Source: Cohnella herbarum (GTDB taxonomy: Bacteria > Bacillota > Bacilli > Paenibacillales > Paenibacillaceae). Taken from it: DNA of 64,000 nucleotides. This document shows positions 26,038-35,134 of the stretch, piece by piece. Made by a program: the position numbers and the translations under genes. The notes below the pieces were generated by a model. That model did no database searches. It was not told where the DNA came from and was given only the letters and a program-made list of their open reading frames with translations. The stretch is from NCBI RefSeq assembly GCF_012849095.1, contig NZ_CP051680.1, forward strand, positions 4,991,501 through 5,055,500. Direction: 5' to 3'. Position 1 is the first letter of the stretch. The number at the start of each line of letters is the position of its first letter.

Positions 26038-28980
26038 TTATACAAAGCTTAAATAAAGCCACTTCCGTTTCAGCTTTCCATGCAACTCGGTCCATCCTCC
26101 CAAGGAGCCCGTTTCTATTTTGGAGGATAAACTCCCCTCGTGAATGCGGTAATAATAGAGTGGTTCCTGCAGTTGAACTATTCGACCGACCAACGCGAGC
26201 CGTACGGTAAAATCACGGTCCTCTATGCCGAATAACGATTCATCGAACCCTCCGGCTTTGCGAAGAGAAGATGACCTCCATAGAAAAGAAGGCCCTCCGT
26301 TTTGCAATCCGTTTAATTTATACGCCGGCATTCGTTTCGTTTCGATGACGAGCCCGTTCTTGTCCATGTGATAATAATCGGAGTAGATAGCACTCGCTTC
26401 AGGATGAGCGGATATCGTTTCGACCATCCGTTCCAACCAACGCGGATGGGCCATGTTGTCGGCAGACGTCCAGCCCATAAGAGATCCGCTTGCCTTCGAA
26501 ATTCCGTAATTCAGAGCGTTCGGAAGGCCGCGGTTGATTGCGGTTCTATAGTATTTAAGTCTGCTATCATAATTAAATCGCCGTACGATTGCAGCCACAT
26601 CTTCATCGGACCCATCGTCTACTACGATCAATTCCAAACCCAGATAGGTTTGGGACAGGATGCTGCGAATACTCTCGAAAAGGTATGCCGTATCGTTGTA
26701 GATCGGCATAAGGATACTTACTAACGGCGATTCTCTCCCTCCAACCTCGCTTGGCTCGCGCGGTCGCAAGAACAATACGGCCCATTCCTGCATGTTTAAG
26801 TAACAGAAGATTGGATATAGAAGGGATTGCGCTTCAGAATCCTGAATATTAAACACTTCCAAAAGGGCACGGGAAACTTTGTCCAGCCCTTCCGGCTTAT
26901 ACTCCTCATATATGGCTTCAGCAAGCCGGTAAGCGCATGTTTCATTCGTATACGCGGAGCTCTCTAATCCATGCCTCCATGTAACGAGAGCCGCCTTTCG
27001 TTCACCCAACTTCCATTGAAGCTCCGCTATCAATGCCAACCAATCGGATTCGGCTGTCAATACGTGTTTGGTCTCGATGATAGGATTGGACTCCAGCGTA
27101 TTTTTCAGTAATGTTATTGCTTCCCGCTTCATCTCGTCGATATCGGCGTTGAGCGCTAACTTTCCGTAGAGATAGATGAATAGAAGCATATCTTGTTCGC
27201 TTAGATTCGCTTCCATAGCGTTATATATTTTTACCGAAGCTTCTTCCATCAAGCCCAAATTGATCGAGGCAAGAATCTTATAGAATTGAAAAACCGCCCA
27301 TTCAGCGGATTCATCCGAGGGTTGGCGCATGGCCAGAACCTCGTCGTATCGGTGGCACGAAAAAGCGACGAGCAATCGCTGAAGCGGCGCCTCCCGCTTG
27401 TAGATATCCATATAGGCATCCTGTTTGTCCGCGGGAATGAGGAAGGGCCTCTCTAGTACTAGACCGTCGTAAGCAAATAGTGATCTATCTAGTTCCTTCT
27501 CGGAACCGGCAGCAAGCTGCTGCACCGATCGGTTTACTCTCGCGTCATCCGATTTACAAAGCCGGATTCGCTGCTCGGCCCACTGACCGCCTAGTCGTTC
27601 TGAATAGCTTCTAACGGTTACCGCTCCGTTGCTGGAAATAGCCTCCAGCATCTTATCTTCATTCCAGTCCGACACGAGCCGTTCGTTCGCGTACCATATC
27701 CATAAAATATCCGCGTTACTTTTGGCAGCGAAACTGGAGCCCGCCTGAGCAAGCTCTTTTCCTTCCGCTAATCGCACGTTGCTTTGCTCCAGCCAACTCT
27801 TAACGTCATTCTCGCTCTTGATAAGAGGTCGATTCGACCACAAACCGATTTCATAGGTCATTCCAACGCATTTGGCCGCTACATGATCTAGCAAATCTTC
27901 GCGATCCGTTTCCAACTGCGGATGGACGATTAATAACGCCACCTTCATCTGTTGAACCTCTTTTCTAAGTCCGTCCTTGATTTTATTGCTCTGGCTTGCG
28001 GCTATCCACTTATGTCGCCAAAATGTATCCTTCAGGGAAATACAATGGTTCGGCATTATCCCGCTTCGCTGATCAACCTTTTGTTCCCACTCGCAGTACA
28101 AGCGGAAAGCGTCATCCCAGCATTGTTCGTGAAAACAGATCTCGGCCGCGATTCCGTATGGATCCGCATAATCAGGAAATTCTTGAAGGCATGCCTCTAT
28201 TGCCAGCTTGGCTTCCAATGCATTGTCCAAATGCAAAAATGACATCATCTTATAGTAATGCGCTTGCGCCCGGCTATACGTCTCTGTACCTGCGAGCAAG
28301 CTCAGCGCAGTTTTGGCGTATTGAATACTGTCTCTATATTGACCCGAATGATAATATTCGGTAGATAAGTAACGGTAGGTAAATCCCTCGGCGGGATTCG
28401 TCTCCAATTCTTTCAATAAGCTCCTCGTGTTCCTGACGTTCTTCTCGATATGGAATTCGGAAGAATATCCGAAGTGTCGGAAGGCGGCATGCGGGCATAA
28501 CTCCACCCTTTTAACATCGTTTTCGTTAGCCGGAATCAATCGTTCGTGAATTCTTCCTATGTAACTAAAAGACGCGGGATCGAAAAAACGCTCCGAGTGA
28601 GTGACGGACAATAATCGGGAATCGGACATTTCATAATGGAGGAATTCAAAAGCAATCACGGTTTGCTTGGACTGCAGCGACGCCGCCCATTCCCGAAAAC
28701 TTAACTTGCATTCCCATAGCAGCTCTTCATCCGAATCGACAACCAACACCCATTCGGACTCTTTCGCGTGTTTCAGGGCAAAATTTCTTGCCTCGGAGAA
28801 ATCGTCGCTCCACGGGTAGAAATAAACTCGGGCTCCAAGCTCATACGCCATCGGAACGCTTGAATCCGTGGAACCCGTGTCTACGACGACAACCTCGTCC
28901 ACATGAGGCCGCACGCTTTGTATGCACCCGGCCAAAGTAGACTCGTTATTGTTAACCAGAATGCAGCAAGTGATTTTCAT
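26038..28980 (-). CDS. Double GT2 glycosyltransferase with TPR-like middle
   Basis: 980 residues. An N-terminal GT2 domain (about 1-210: TCCILVNNNESTLAGCI, VVVDTGSTDSS, then VVDSDEEL as the DxD site) is of the type that precedes TPR repeats in Bacillota. Helical TPR-like repeats (about 215-330) follow, then a divergent alpha/beta stretch beginning MKVALLIVHPQ. A second helical region (about 540-720) leads to a C-terminal GT2 domain (about 745-960: VSILMPIYNDTAYLFESI, VVDDGSDED, GWTSADN, GIEDRDFTVRL). It lies first in the glycan operon after the SLH gene. Donor and acceptor are unknown. Confidence 0.9.
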   Translation of the reverse strand: MKITCCILVNNNESTLAGCIQSVRPHVDEVVVVDTGSTDSSVPMAYELGARVYFYPWSDDFSEARNFALKHAKESEWVLVVDSDEELLWECKLSFREWAASLQSKQTVIAFEFLHYEMSDSRLLSVTHSERFFDPASFSYIGRIHERLIPANENDVKRVELCPHAAFRHFGYSSEFHIEKNVRNTRSLLKELETNPAEGFTYRYLSTEYYHSGQYRDSIQYAKTALSLLAGTETYSRAQAHYYKMMSFLHLDNALEAKLAIEACLQEFPDYADPYGIAAEICFHEQCWDDAFRLYCEWEQKVDQRSGIMPNHCISLKDTFWRHKWIAASQSNKIKDGLRKEVQQMKVALLIVHPQLETDREDLLDHVAAKCVGMTYEIGLWSNRPLIKSENDVKSWLEQSNVRLAEGKELAQAGSSFAAKSNADILWIWYANERLVSDWNEDKMLEAISSNGAVTVRSYSERLGGQWAEQRIRLCKSDDARVNRSVQQLAAGSEKELDRSLFAYDGLVLERPFLIPADKQDAYMDIYKREAPLQRLLVAFSCHRYDEVLAMRQPSDESAEWAVFQFYKILASINLGLMEEASVKIYNAMEANLSEQDMLLFIYLYGKLALNADIDEMKREAITLLKNTLESNPIIETKHVLTAESDWLALIAELQWKLGERKAALVTWRHGLESSAYTNETCAYRLAEAIYEEYKPEGLDKVSRALLEVFNIQDSEAQSLLYPIFCYLNMQEWAVLFLRPREPSEVGGRESPLVSILMPIYNDTAYLFESIRSILSQTYLGLELIVVDDGSDEDVAAIVRRFNYDSRLKYYRTAINRGLPNALNYGISKASGSLMGWTSADNMAHPRWLERMVETISAHPEASAIYSDYYHMDKNGLVIETKRMPAYKLNGLQNGGPSFLWRSSSLRKAGGFDESLFGIEDRDFTVRLALVGRIVQLQEPLYYYRIHEGSLSSKIETGSLGGWTELHGKLKRKWLYLSFV

Positions 28981-29014
28981 AGTCGTGATTCCTTCTACTT
29001 TTGCCTCATAATGA

Positions 29015-29059
29015 AAGGCCGTTATCCGGCTCTGTTAAAAGCGAGATAACGACCCTTTG
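29015..29059 (-). terminator. Hairpin between the SLH gene and the glycan operon
   Basis: AAAGG and CGTTATC pair with GATAACG and CCTTT around an 18-base loop. The T-run is short. It may act as an attenuator that gives more SLH protein than downstream enzymes. Confidence 0.5.
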
Positions 29060-29075
29060 AACATAATGGAAAAGA

Positions 29076-29771
29076 TTAAGCAGCCGGATCGCTATTAGAG
29101 ATTTTCTTGCCCTCTTCAAGCAGTTTATTGATCTCTGCCTTGTACTGTTCGAACTTCTCGCTCTTAATAAAAGCTGCCGTTAATAAGGCAACCTCTTTGC
29201 GATCGACTTGGCTCTTCGGAGCAAACTTCCCATTCTGAACCGGAATTAACCCCGCTTCGATTGCCGCATGAACATAGGGTTTAGCCCAATCGCTGATATC
29301 GCTGGAATCGCTGATTTGCAGGTTATTTCCTTTTCCTACGATATTGGTTTGAGTAATGCGAACCAATACTATGGCAAGCTCCTCTTTCGTCAGAATGGCA
29401 TTGGGACGGAAACTGCCGTTCGAACCCTTCATTACCCCGAGGTTTTCCATAATACTGATGTATTTCAATCCCCAGTGATCGTTACTTACGTCATTAAAAG
29501 TCGAATTAGGTAATTTCGACGTATCCAAGTTCAACGATCTGGCCAAAATCCCGGCAGCTTGAACGCGGGTTAGTTTACCCTCTAAGTTAAGATCTCCGTT
29601 CTTATCGCCCGACATGATAGATTTGTCTATTAGTTCCTTTACCGCTGCTTGGACCAAGTCAGGACTTATCGTCTCTTCGGCCGCGAATACCGATACCGGA
29701 GCCGCTAATGCATTCACTAACATCGCTGACGAAACCGCGTATCTTGTTATTTTCACCTTTTTATTATTCAC
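29076..29771 (-). CDS. Minimal SLH-domain surface protein
   Basis: 231 residues. The signal peptide ends near VSVFAAEE (about residues 26-33). Three S-layer-homology repeats fill almost all the rest: first about 40-85 (LIDKSIMSGDKNGDLNLEGKLTRVQAAGI), second about 92-135 (FNDVSNDHWGLKYISIMENL...FRPNAILTKEELAI), third about 155-200 (ISDWAKPYVHAAIEAGL...FAPKSQVDRKEVALL). A short charged helical tail follows and no effector domain. SLH triplets bind pyruvylated secondary cell wall polymer. I chose the GTG at 29771, with GGAGG eight bases upstream, over a longer frame whose extra 22 residues would spoil the signal peptide. It heads the glycan gene cluster, same strand. Confidence 0.87.
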   Translation of the reverse strand: MNNKKVKITRYAVSSAMLVNALAAPVSVFAAEETISPDLVQAAVKELIDKSIMSGDKNGDLNLEGKLTRVQAAGILARSLNLDTSKLPNSTFNDVSNDHWGLKYISIMENLGVMKGSNGSFRPNAILTKEELAIVLVRITQTNIVGKGNNLQISDSSDISDWAKPYVHAAIEAGLIPVQNGKFAPKSQVDRKEVALLTAAFIKSEKFEQYKAEINKLLEEGKKISNSDPAA

Positions 29772-29878
29772 ATTTCTTTCCTCCGCTTTATTTGGAATAT
29801 TTAATATCTTATAAAATGAAATAATGCCCTGTATCACATTTCCTTAGGAAGTACTATTTTAGAATAGCAGAATATGGG

Positions 29879-29964
29879 ATTATAGGTAGTTACAGCCGTC
29901 ACCCTTCTAGTCATGAATTGTCCAATCTTCGACAAAACTCAACACATTACTTGTCATGTGACAA
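29879..29964 (-). promoter_or_regulatory. Possible promoter and palindrome upstream of the SLH gene
   Basis: A TATAAT at 29884-29879 on the minus strand has no good -35. TTGTCA-TG-TGACAA (29951-29964) is a perfect palindrome further upstream. The 262 bases between the SLH start and the MFS terminator hold nothing else I can support. Confidence 0.35.
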
Positions 29965-30033
29965 AAAGGTCGTTATACCTACACAATTAGCACTAGTTTC
30001 TTAACTGTTCCAAGCTCAAACCTTTCTACGACA

Positions 30034-30075
30034 AAAGCACGCACCCCGCGATAACATCTTCGGAGTGCGTGCTTT
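30034..30075 (-). terminator. Terminator after the MFS gene
   Basis: AAAGCACGCAC pairs perfectly with GTGCGTGCTTT, with T-rich sequence after it on the minus strand. Confidence 0.85.
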
Positions 30076-30119
30076 CATCGTGACTTCATTTTAGTGCAAC
30101 ACGGTTAAGACATTACTTT

Positions 30120-31439
30120 TCACGTGACCAAAGCCCTCGCTGATCGACGATAGCTAAGCAACAGCACGATCGAACAAAGACAGATCGCAAGCAACAGCTC
30201 GTACACATGACGGAAAGCCTGAGTCAGCGGGATAGCGGACTGAGCTTCGAGAAGAAGACCGCATACCGCAACCGAAATCGAACCGCCGAAAAATTGAATA
30301 AGCTGCATGAGCCCCATACCGGCGCCGATCTTATTTGTCGATAAGCGATGGGAAGTTTCATTGTTCAGGGAAGACAGCGTTGCCGATAGCGCGGGCGAGA
30401 AGAAGAGGTATCCGCACAGGATCACTACGGGAGAAACGACGGCTTCCCATGAGTAGATCGCCAATACGATGACGAGAGTAACATGTCCGATCAGCAATAG
30501 CCGCACATTCCCGTACCGGTCGATCCATCGCCCAACGAAACGAGTCATGAATACCGTGAGGATCGCTCCCGGGGCGATCAATAATCCGATACTCATCGCG
30601 GATTTATGAAACAGCTGCGACAGCACGAGCGGCATTAGGAACAGATTGCCCAGATTAACCATCAAGACGCAGAATCCGATGGCTAGAAGCTTCCGGTAGC
30701 CATTTACCTGCAACAGTTCCGGGTTGATAAAAGTCTCCTGTGCTTTACGCAAATACCAGAAATGAGCCACGAAGGATACGATGCTGATCGCCAGCCACAA
30801 CACCGACAGTTGAGTAACCGCAACGAGCAGCGAAGCCGCGTTAATAACCGTGAACAGTGCCCCCAAGACGTCGAATCGCCCAGGGGTTGGTTGCTCCTTA
30901 GGAAGCAGCCGGTACAGTACGGGAAGAATGACGAGAACCAAACAAGTGATGGCGAATAACCCGTTCCACCCGAAGTATTCGCTGATGACCCCCCCGACGA
31001 TCGGACCAAGACCGAAAGCCATTGCACTGCCCGCCGAGATCATGGCGATTGCCCTGCCGCGCCTTTCCGCGGGGACATAACGGCTGGCCAGAACGAGTCC
31101 CAAGCCCGCCATCGCGCCCGCCCCGGCCGACTGCAAAATTCTTGCCGCCAGCAAGGTGCTGAATTCATGCGCGAAAATGCCTATAACCGATGAGAGCCCG
31201 AGAATGACCAGCCCCACGGCCAGAAGCCTGCGAATAGGGATTATATCCGAAAGCCTGCTATAGATTACCGTAGATAATGCATATCCGATGGAGTAACTAG
31301 AAATTACCCACGAACCTAGATCCGCGGTAATTTGAAGATCGTTGATGATACTAGGAAGCGATACGTTAAACATCGTCGTGTTCATCACGACGATAAACAA
31401 CCCCATCGCCCATATCGGCAACACGATTTTGTCATTCAT
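30120..31439 (-). CDS. MFS drug/metabolite exporter
   Basis: 439 residues with 12-14 predicted membrane segments. It resembles the DHA2/Tet(K-L)-like exporters: N-terminal NTTMFNVSLPSIINDL, SRLSDIIPIRRLLAVG in the loop after TM2 (motif A), LLAARILQSAGAGAM, and GPIVGGVISEYFGWNGLF (motif C, TM5). The substrate cannot be predicted. It is a single gene between rpiA and the SLH gene, with its own terminator. Confidence 0.9.
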   Translation of the reverse strand: MNDKIVLPIWAMGLFIVVMNTTMFNVSLPSIINDLQITADLGSWVISSYSIGYALSTVIYSRLSDIIPIRRLLAVGLVILGLSSVIGIFAHEFSTLLAARILQSAGAGAMAGLGLVLASRYVPAERRGRAIAMISAGSAMAFGLGPIVGGVISEYFGWNGLFAITCLVLVILPVLYRLLPKEQPTPGRFDVLGALFTVINAASLLVAVTQLSVLWLAISIVSFVAHFWYLRKAQETFINPELLQVNGYRKLLAIGFCVLMVNLGNLFLMPLVLSQLFHKSAMSIGLLIAPGAILTVFMTRFVGRWIDRYGNVRLLLIGHVTLVIVLAIYSWEAVVSPVVILCGYLFFSPALSATLSSLNNETSHRLSTNKIGAGMGLMQLIQFFGGSISVAVCGLLLEAQSAIPLTQAFRHVYELLLAICLCSIVLLLSYRRSARALVT

Positions 31440-31583
31440 AGATGCTTCAGCCTCGATTCGATTTCCTTGCTCCAGAATCCCCCGCTCCCAGAGGGTATAT
31501 CTCTAGGTTTTACCAGCTTGCCGCGTGGTCCTCTGTCCGTTCTCCTCGCCCCGATGGAATGATCATAGCCCGCGCCAACATAA

Positions 31584-31631
31584 AGAGAGCAGGAGATCGG
31601 CAATCGTCATGCCAGCCTTCGTCTGCTCTCT
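31584..31631 (-). terminator. Hairpin after rpiA
   Basis: AGAGAGCAG pairs with CTGCTCTCT with a long loop. The following T-run is only CTCTCTTTATG, so this is a weak terminator at best. Confidence 0.45.
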
Positions 31632-31652
31632 GTAATACGGGGATTCTCGACT

Positions 31653-32351
31653 CTAAGTCGTTAGGATCTCTAAGTTATAGTTAATGAAAATGCCGGATTC
31701 GATGACGCCCGGGATCGACTTGACCTCTTTCTCGTAATCGGCCGTGATCTTGTTGAATCGCACGTCGAGGATTAGGTTTCCGGTTTCCGTGATCACGGGA
31801 CCGTCTTTGGCTACCGCCATTCTCAGTTGGACTTCTTTCGCTCCGAGCTTCGCCAGCTCCGTCTCCACGAGGTTAATCGCCCGGGGATCGACTTCGATCG
31901 GAGCGGCGAATTTCTCGCCCAAAAACGAGACGAATTTGGAGGAATCGACGAGAATATAGTTTTCGGGAGCGCTCTTCATGACGAGCTTCTCCGCGAACAT
32001 CGCGCCGCCTCTGCCTTTGATCAGGTTTTTGTCCGGATCGACCTCGTCCGCGCCGTCGAAATACCAGTCCGGTCTCGCGTTCAACAACGTCGATGTCGGC
32101 AGTCCCATAATGGAGCATGCCAGCGAAACCTCGTGCGAAGTCGGAATCGCCATCACGTTCAACTTCTGTTCCTTTACCTTCTTGCTGATCGCCAGCAATG
32201 CCAAGTATGAAGTCGAACCGGAGCCGACGCCGATGACGTCCCCGTCCTTCACGCGCTCGGCGATCTTGGCCGCAACCGCTTCCTTCTGTTCTCTATTCGA
32301 GATTTCCTTCGTCCACTGCAGCGTAGTCGCGATTTTATTTTCCCAGATCAT
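31653..32351 (-). CDS. rpiA: Ribose-5-phosphate isomerase A
   Basis: Interconverts ribose 5-phosphate and ribulose 5-phosphate in the pentose phosphate pathway, in the cytoplasm. The 232 residues are normal for RpiA. IGVGSGSTSYLA, IPTSHEV, FDGADEVDPD and KGRGGAMFAEKLV carry the substrate-binding and catalytic residues (the Asp in GADEVD, the Lys in KGRGG, and the Glu in AEKLV). The start begins MIWENKIATTLQ. Confidence 0.96.
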   Translation of the reverse strand: MIWENKIATTLQWTKEISNREQKEAVAAKIAERVKDGDVIGVGSGSTSYLALLAISKKVKEQKLNVMAIPTSHEVSLACSIMGLPTSTLLNARPDWYFDGADEVDPDKNLIKGRGGAMFAEKLVMKSAPENYILVDSSKFVSFLGEKFAAPIEVDPRAINLVETELAKLGAKEVQLRMAVAKDGPVITETGNLILDVRFNKITADYEKEVKSIPGVIESGIFINYNLEILTT

Positions 32352-32462
32352 GATTAAACCTCGCTTCGAGTTAAGTGAATTCGCGCTTCGCGAAAAACTG
32401 ATAACTATTATATCATGTTTGCCCGCACCAGTCGCAGACGCTTACGCATTTCGCGCGATTCC

Positions 32463-34247
32463 CTATGGCTTCACTTTATCGAGCAGATCCTCCCGAACGA
32501 AGGTTTCTTCGTAACCCGACGTCTTATAAATCAGCTTGTTACCCGAAAGAACATATCTTTCTTTTGAACCGTACGAGTCGGCTATGAGCTTGTTTCCGGA
32601 TAATTCGAACGTGTATTCCAACGTCGCGATAGTCGATTTAGATGTGAGTTTGCGGTCGAAATAATCGATGATGACGCCTTTCCCTAGAGGATCGGTGCCG
32701 AGCGGCCCGTAGGTTTTGTTATGCGTCACGCGCTTCCCTATGAATTCCCGGTATCTCACCCTGTACCATTTCCCGTGCCATATCAACGCTTCTTCCATTC
32801 GCTCTGCTTGCCTTGCGGAATCCTTATATTTCCCCAGCTTGATAAATTCGTCGCGGGCTTGAATCACTTCCGCCCGGGTACTCCGAAAGCTAAGAGCGAT
32901 GCGATATCGGCATTCCAGCAGCAAGGCGGCTTTGCTCGCGTAATCTCCGTCAATCTCGTTTAGCAAACCCAACGCGCTCGTATAATGACCTTGCTTGACC
33001 AGATCTTTCGCATATTCGTACTTGGAATCCTTAATCAAGTCCCGGCTATCCTTGTACGCTCCAAGTTCCCTTAGCTCATCAAGCGCATTCAAGAATTTTC
33101 CTGCTTCGCGAAGGTCGAGGACATACTGATAACGGGCTTCCCTCCTAAGCTTCTTGCTGTCCTTGTAATCGATAATCCGATTAAACATATTCATGGCGTC
33201 ATAGGGTTTCCCGCTATCCTGCAACCCTTGAGCCCACCCGTAAATGGTTGCCTTCAGAAGTTCCGCGCTGTCTTTATAATTGCCCAGTGCACCGAACCTT
33301 ATTTCCGCCTTCTTGAAATCCTTCCGTTCGAGATCCGCGTTCGCCATCCCGTATTCGGCCTGCTTGACCCGTTCGGAGGAATCCCGGAATTTCCCCAGCG
33401 CGAGGAAAGCCTCCTTGGCTTCTTCATAACTCCCCGCTTCGTATTGCTTCTCCGCCTTCTCGTAGCGCCATTGATCTTTGAAATAGCTCTCGTACAGCAC
33501 GAACAACCCAAGCGCGACGAAGGTCACGGTAATGACGATCCGAAAATTCCTTTTTTCCCTCTTCTCTTGTACCGCGAGCAATTGTCTTTGCTCCAAGGCT
33601 TCCGCCTGGCGAGCTTCGTACGATCGTTGCAGAAAAGAAGGGTTAACGAGTTCCAACTGCTCCCGTCTATCCCTCGCGCAACGCTCGCATTTCGCCTCGG
33701 CCAGTTCGTTCATTTTGCCGCAGGTACAAGCCCACGTTTGATCCGGGAAGATTTGAGGAACGTACGTCGTCGGGAAAACGGCGTTTTCCGGCGTCCTCAG
33801 CTTCAATTCCGCGAGCCAATCTTGTTTCCAATCCGACAATGGCTTCAGTTCGGGCACTTTCCGGGTCGTCATTTCGGTGAAATGGAACACATCGTTCTCT
33901 ATTAGCGCTTTTTTGAAAAAAACGACGACTTTCCTAACCCTAACGTCCGGCAGCGCGATCAACTGATCTTCTCCGAAAACAGAACCGGACGAAACGTTCA
34001 TATCCTGAAAAGCGAAATAAACGACGGAATTGCCGGGGGTAGGTTCGCCCGTCTCGTCGTAACAGCCGATATGGAGATGCACGGAATGAAGGATTTTACC
34101 GGATATGTTGCACATCTTTAAGCGAAAGACCGCTCGCTCGTTAAGCGGATCCAAGAAAACCGTTCCTTGAAGAATCTCCACCGGCGAGCCCTGCATCCAC
34201 TCTCCGGGCACATAGGATGCCAATTGTTTATACTGGGTCTGGCTCAT
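32463..34247 (-). CDS. Zinc-ribbon, single-TM protein with five YKDS-type helical repeats
   Basis: 594 residues, function unknown. The N-terminal 165 residues look like a beta-rich domain. A RanBP2-like zinc ribbon follows (WACTCGKMNELAEAKCERC, about 169-187, four Cys). One membrane segment lies at about 236-256. Then come at least five short helical repeats, each ending in a G-x-[FY]-[KR]-D-S type turn (GKFRDS, GNYKDS, IDYKDS, GAYKDS, GKYKDS; about 260-490), and a C-terminal beta part beginning about 500. The zinc ribbon would be cytoplasmic and the repeats outside if the membrane segment is oriented by the preceding basic stretch (KREKRN). A single gene between rpiA and a racemase-like gene. 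Confidence 0.75.
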   Translation of the reverse strand: MSQTQYKQLASYVPGEWMQGSPVEILQGTVFLDPLNERAVFRLKMCNISGKILHSVHLHIGCYDETGEPTPGNSVVYFAFQDMNVSSGSVFGEDQLIALPDVRVRKVVVFFKKALIENDVFHFTEMTTRKVPELKPLSDWKQDWLAELKLRTPENAVFPTTYVPQIFPDQTWACTCGKMNELAEAKCERCARDRREQLELVNPSFLQRSYEARQAEALEQRQLLAVQEKREKRNFRIVITVTFVALGLFVLYESYFKDQWRYEKAEKQYEAGSYEEAKEAFLALGKFRDSSERVKQAEYGMANADLERKDFKKAEIRFGALGNYKDSAELLKATIYGWAQGLQDSGKPYDAMNMFNRIIDYKDSKKLRREARYQYVLDLREAGKFLNALDELRELGAYKDSRDLIKDSKYEYAKDLVKQGHYTSALGLLNEIDGDYASKAALLLECRYRIALSFRSTRAEVIQARDEFIKLGKYKDSARQAERMEEALIWHGKWYRVRYREFIGKRVTHNKTYGPLGTDPLGKGVIIDYFDRKLTSKSTIATLEYTFELSGNKLIADSYGSKERYVLSGNKLIYKTSGYEETFVREDLLDKVKP

Positions 34248-34358
34248 CTATCTTTCGCACGCTCCCGCCACGTCGTCAAACCGATCGATTTTACCTCTTT
34301 ACCATTCGACATTTCTTTCCAAATTCCTACAACTCCTAATACAAACGTCCTTACGCGC

Positions 34359-34387
34359 AAAAAAAGATACCCATTGCAGGTACCCTT
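34359..34387 (-). terminator. Terminator after the racemase-like gene
   Basis: On the minus strand AAGGGTACC pairs, with two G-T pairs, with GGTATCTTT, followed by a run of T (seven in total). It sits 39 bases past the stop codon. Confidence 0.82.
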
Positions 34388-34425
34388 CGTTTCTCCACGT
34401 CTATTTCTTCCCGAATGGCGGTTCG

Positions 34426-35088
34426 TCAGCGGCAAAGCGTCCTCTCGATATAAGAAGCCAAACCTTCCAACGGATGCCCGATTTCGATCCCCGTCTCCTC
34501 GCGAACCTGTTTAGCCGCTTCCGACATGGACAACTGACCGACGGAGATCCTCTTGCCGGAAGCTTCGGAAGCAATATTCCGCAGACGTTCAGCCAACGCG
34601 AGCCGATGCTCCTCTTTTTTCCCTTGCATAAACAGATCGAATAATCCCTCCAGCACGAGAACTTCGATTCGAGGTTGCCGCCCCGCCTTCCGGGCGTGTT
34701 CCCGCAGCCTTCCCATCGTCCCCTCGACGGTCGCCGGATTCGTAAACAATACAAGCTGCGGCTCCTCGCAAGCGCAAACCGATTCGAAAAACGGCTCGTC
34801 GATCTTCAGAACCGGAACGACGACGGAAGATTCCTCCTCTTGCAGCACTGCGATGTAATTTGTGCAAGTGATCAGAATCGCGTCCGTATCCGCCCCGGCG
34901 ATCCACTCCAGTTGCTCCTTGACCCGTCTCATCGCATCCTCCAGCCCGAAAGCCCCGTCCGAAGATATCCGGTACACGAGCGCGGGGTCCACGAAATGGA
35001 GAAGCTCCGACCGGCTCGAAGATAATGCCTGTTCGATATATTCGATATTAGAATGATGGGCATGCAAACAGCCGATTTTCATGTTCAC
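34426..35088 (-). CDS. Asp/Glu racemase-like protein
   Basis: 220 residues, cytoplasmic. The fold signature is like aspartate/glutamate/hydantoin racemases: ILITCTNYIAV (Cys at about residue 74) and PVLKIDEPF. In true racemases a second Cys lies in the other half; the matching segment here is ISVGQLSMSEAAKQV, without Cys, so a racemase reaction is doubtful. The start is GTG (GGTGA six bases upstream) or an ATG two codons later. Monocistronic, with the DnaA-box-like array in its upstream region. Confidence 0.6.
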   Translation of the reverse strand: MNMKIGCLHAHHSNIEYIEQALSSSRSELLHFVDPALVYRISSDGAFGLEDAMRRVKEQLEWIAGADTDAILITCTNYIAVLQEEESSVVVPVLKIDEPFFESVCACEEPQLVLFTNPATVEGTMGRLREHARKAGRQPRIEVLVLEGLFDLFMQGKKEEHRLALAERLRNIASEASGKRISVGQLSMSEAAKQVREETGIEIGHPLEGLASYIERTLCR

Positions 35089-35134
35089 GTGTATTCACCG
35101 CCTTTTTTTCAGCTATTTTATCACATTCGCTTGC

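Noticed and set aside
33228..33905. A 225-residue plus-strand frame
   Set aside because: Antisense shadow of the zinc-ribbon/repeat protein; no recognisable motif or start site.
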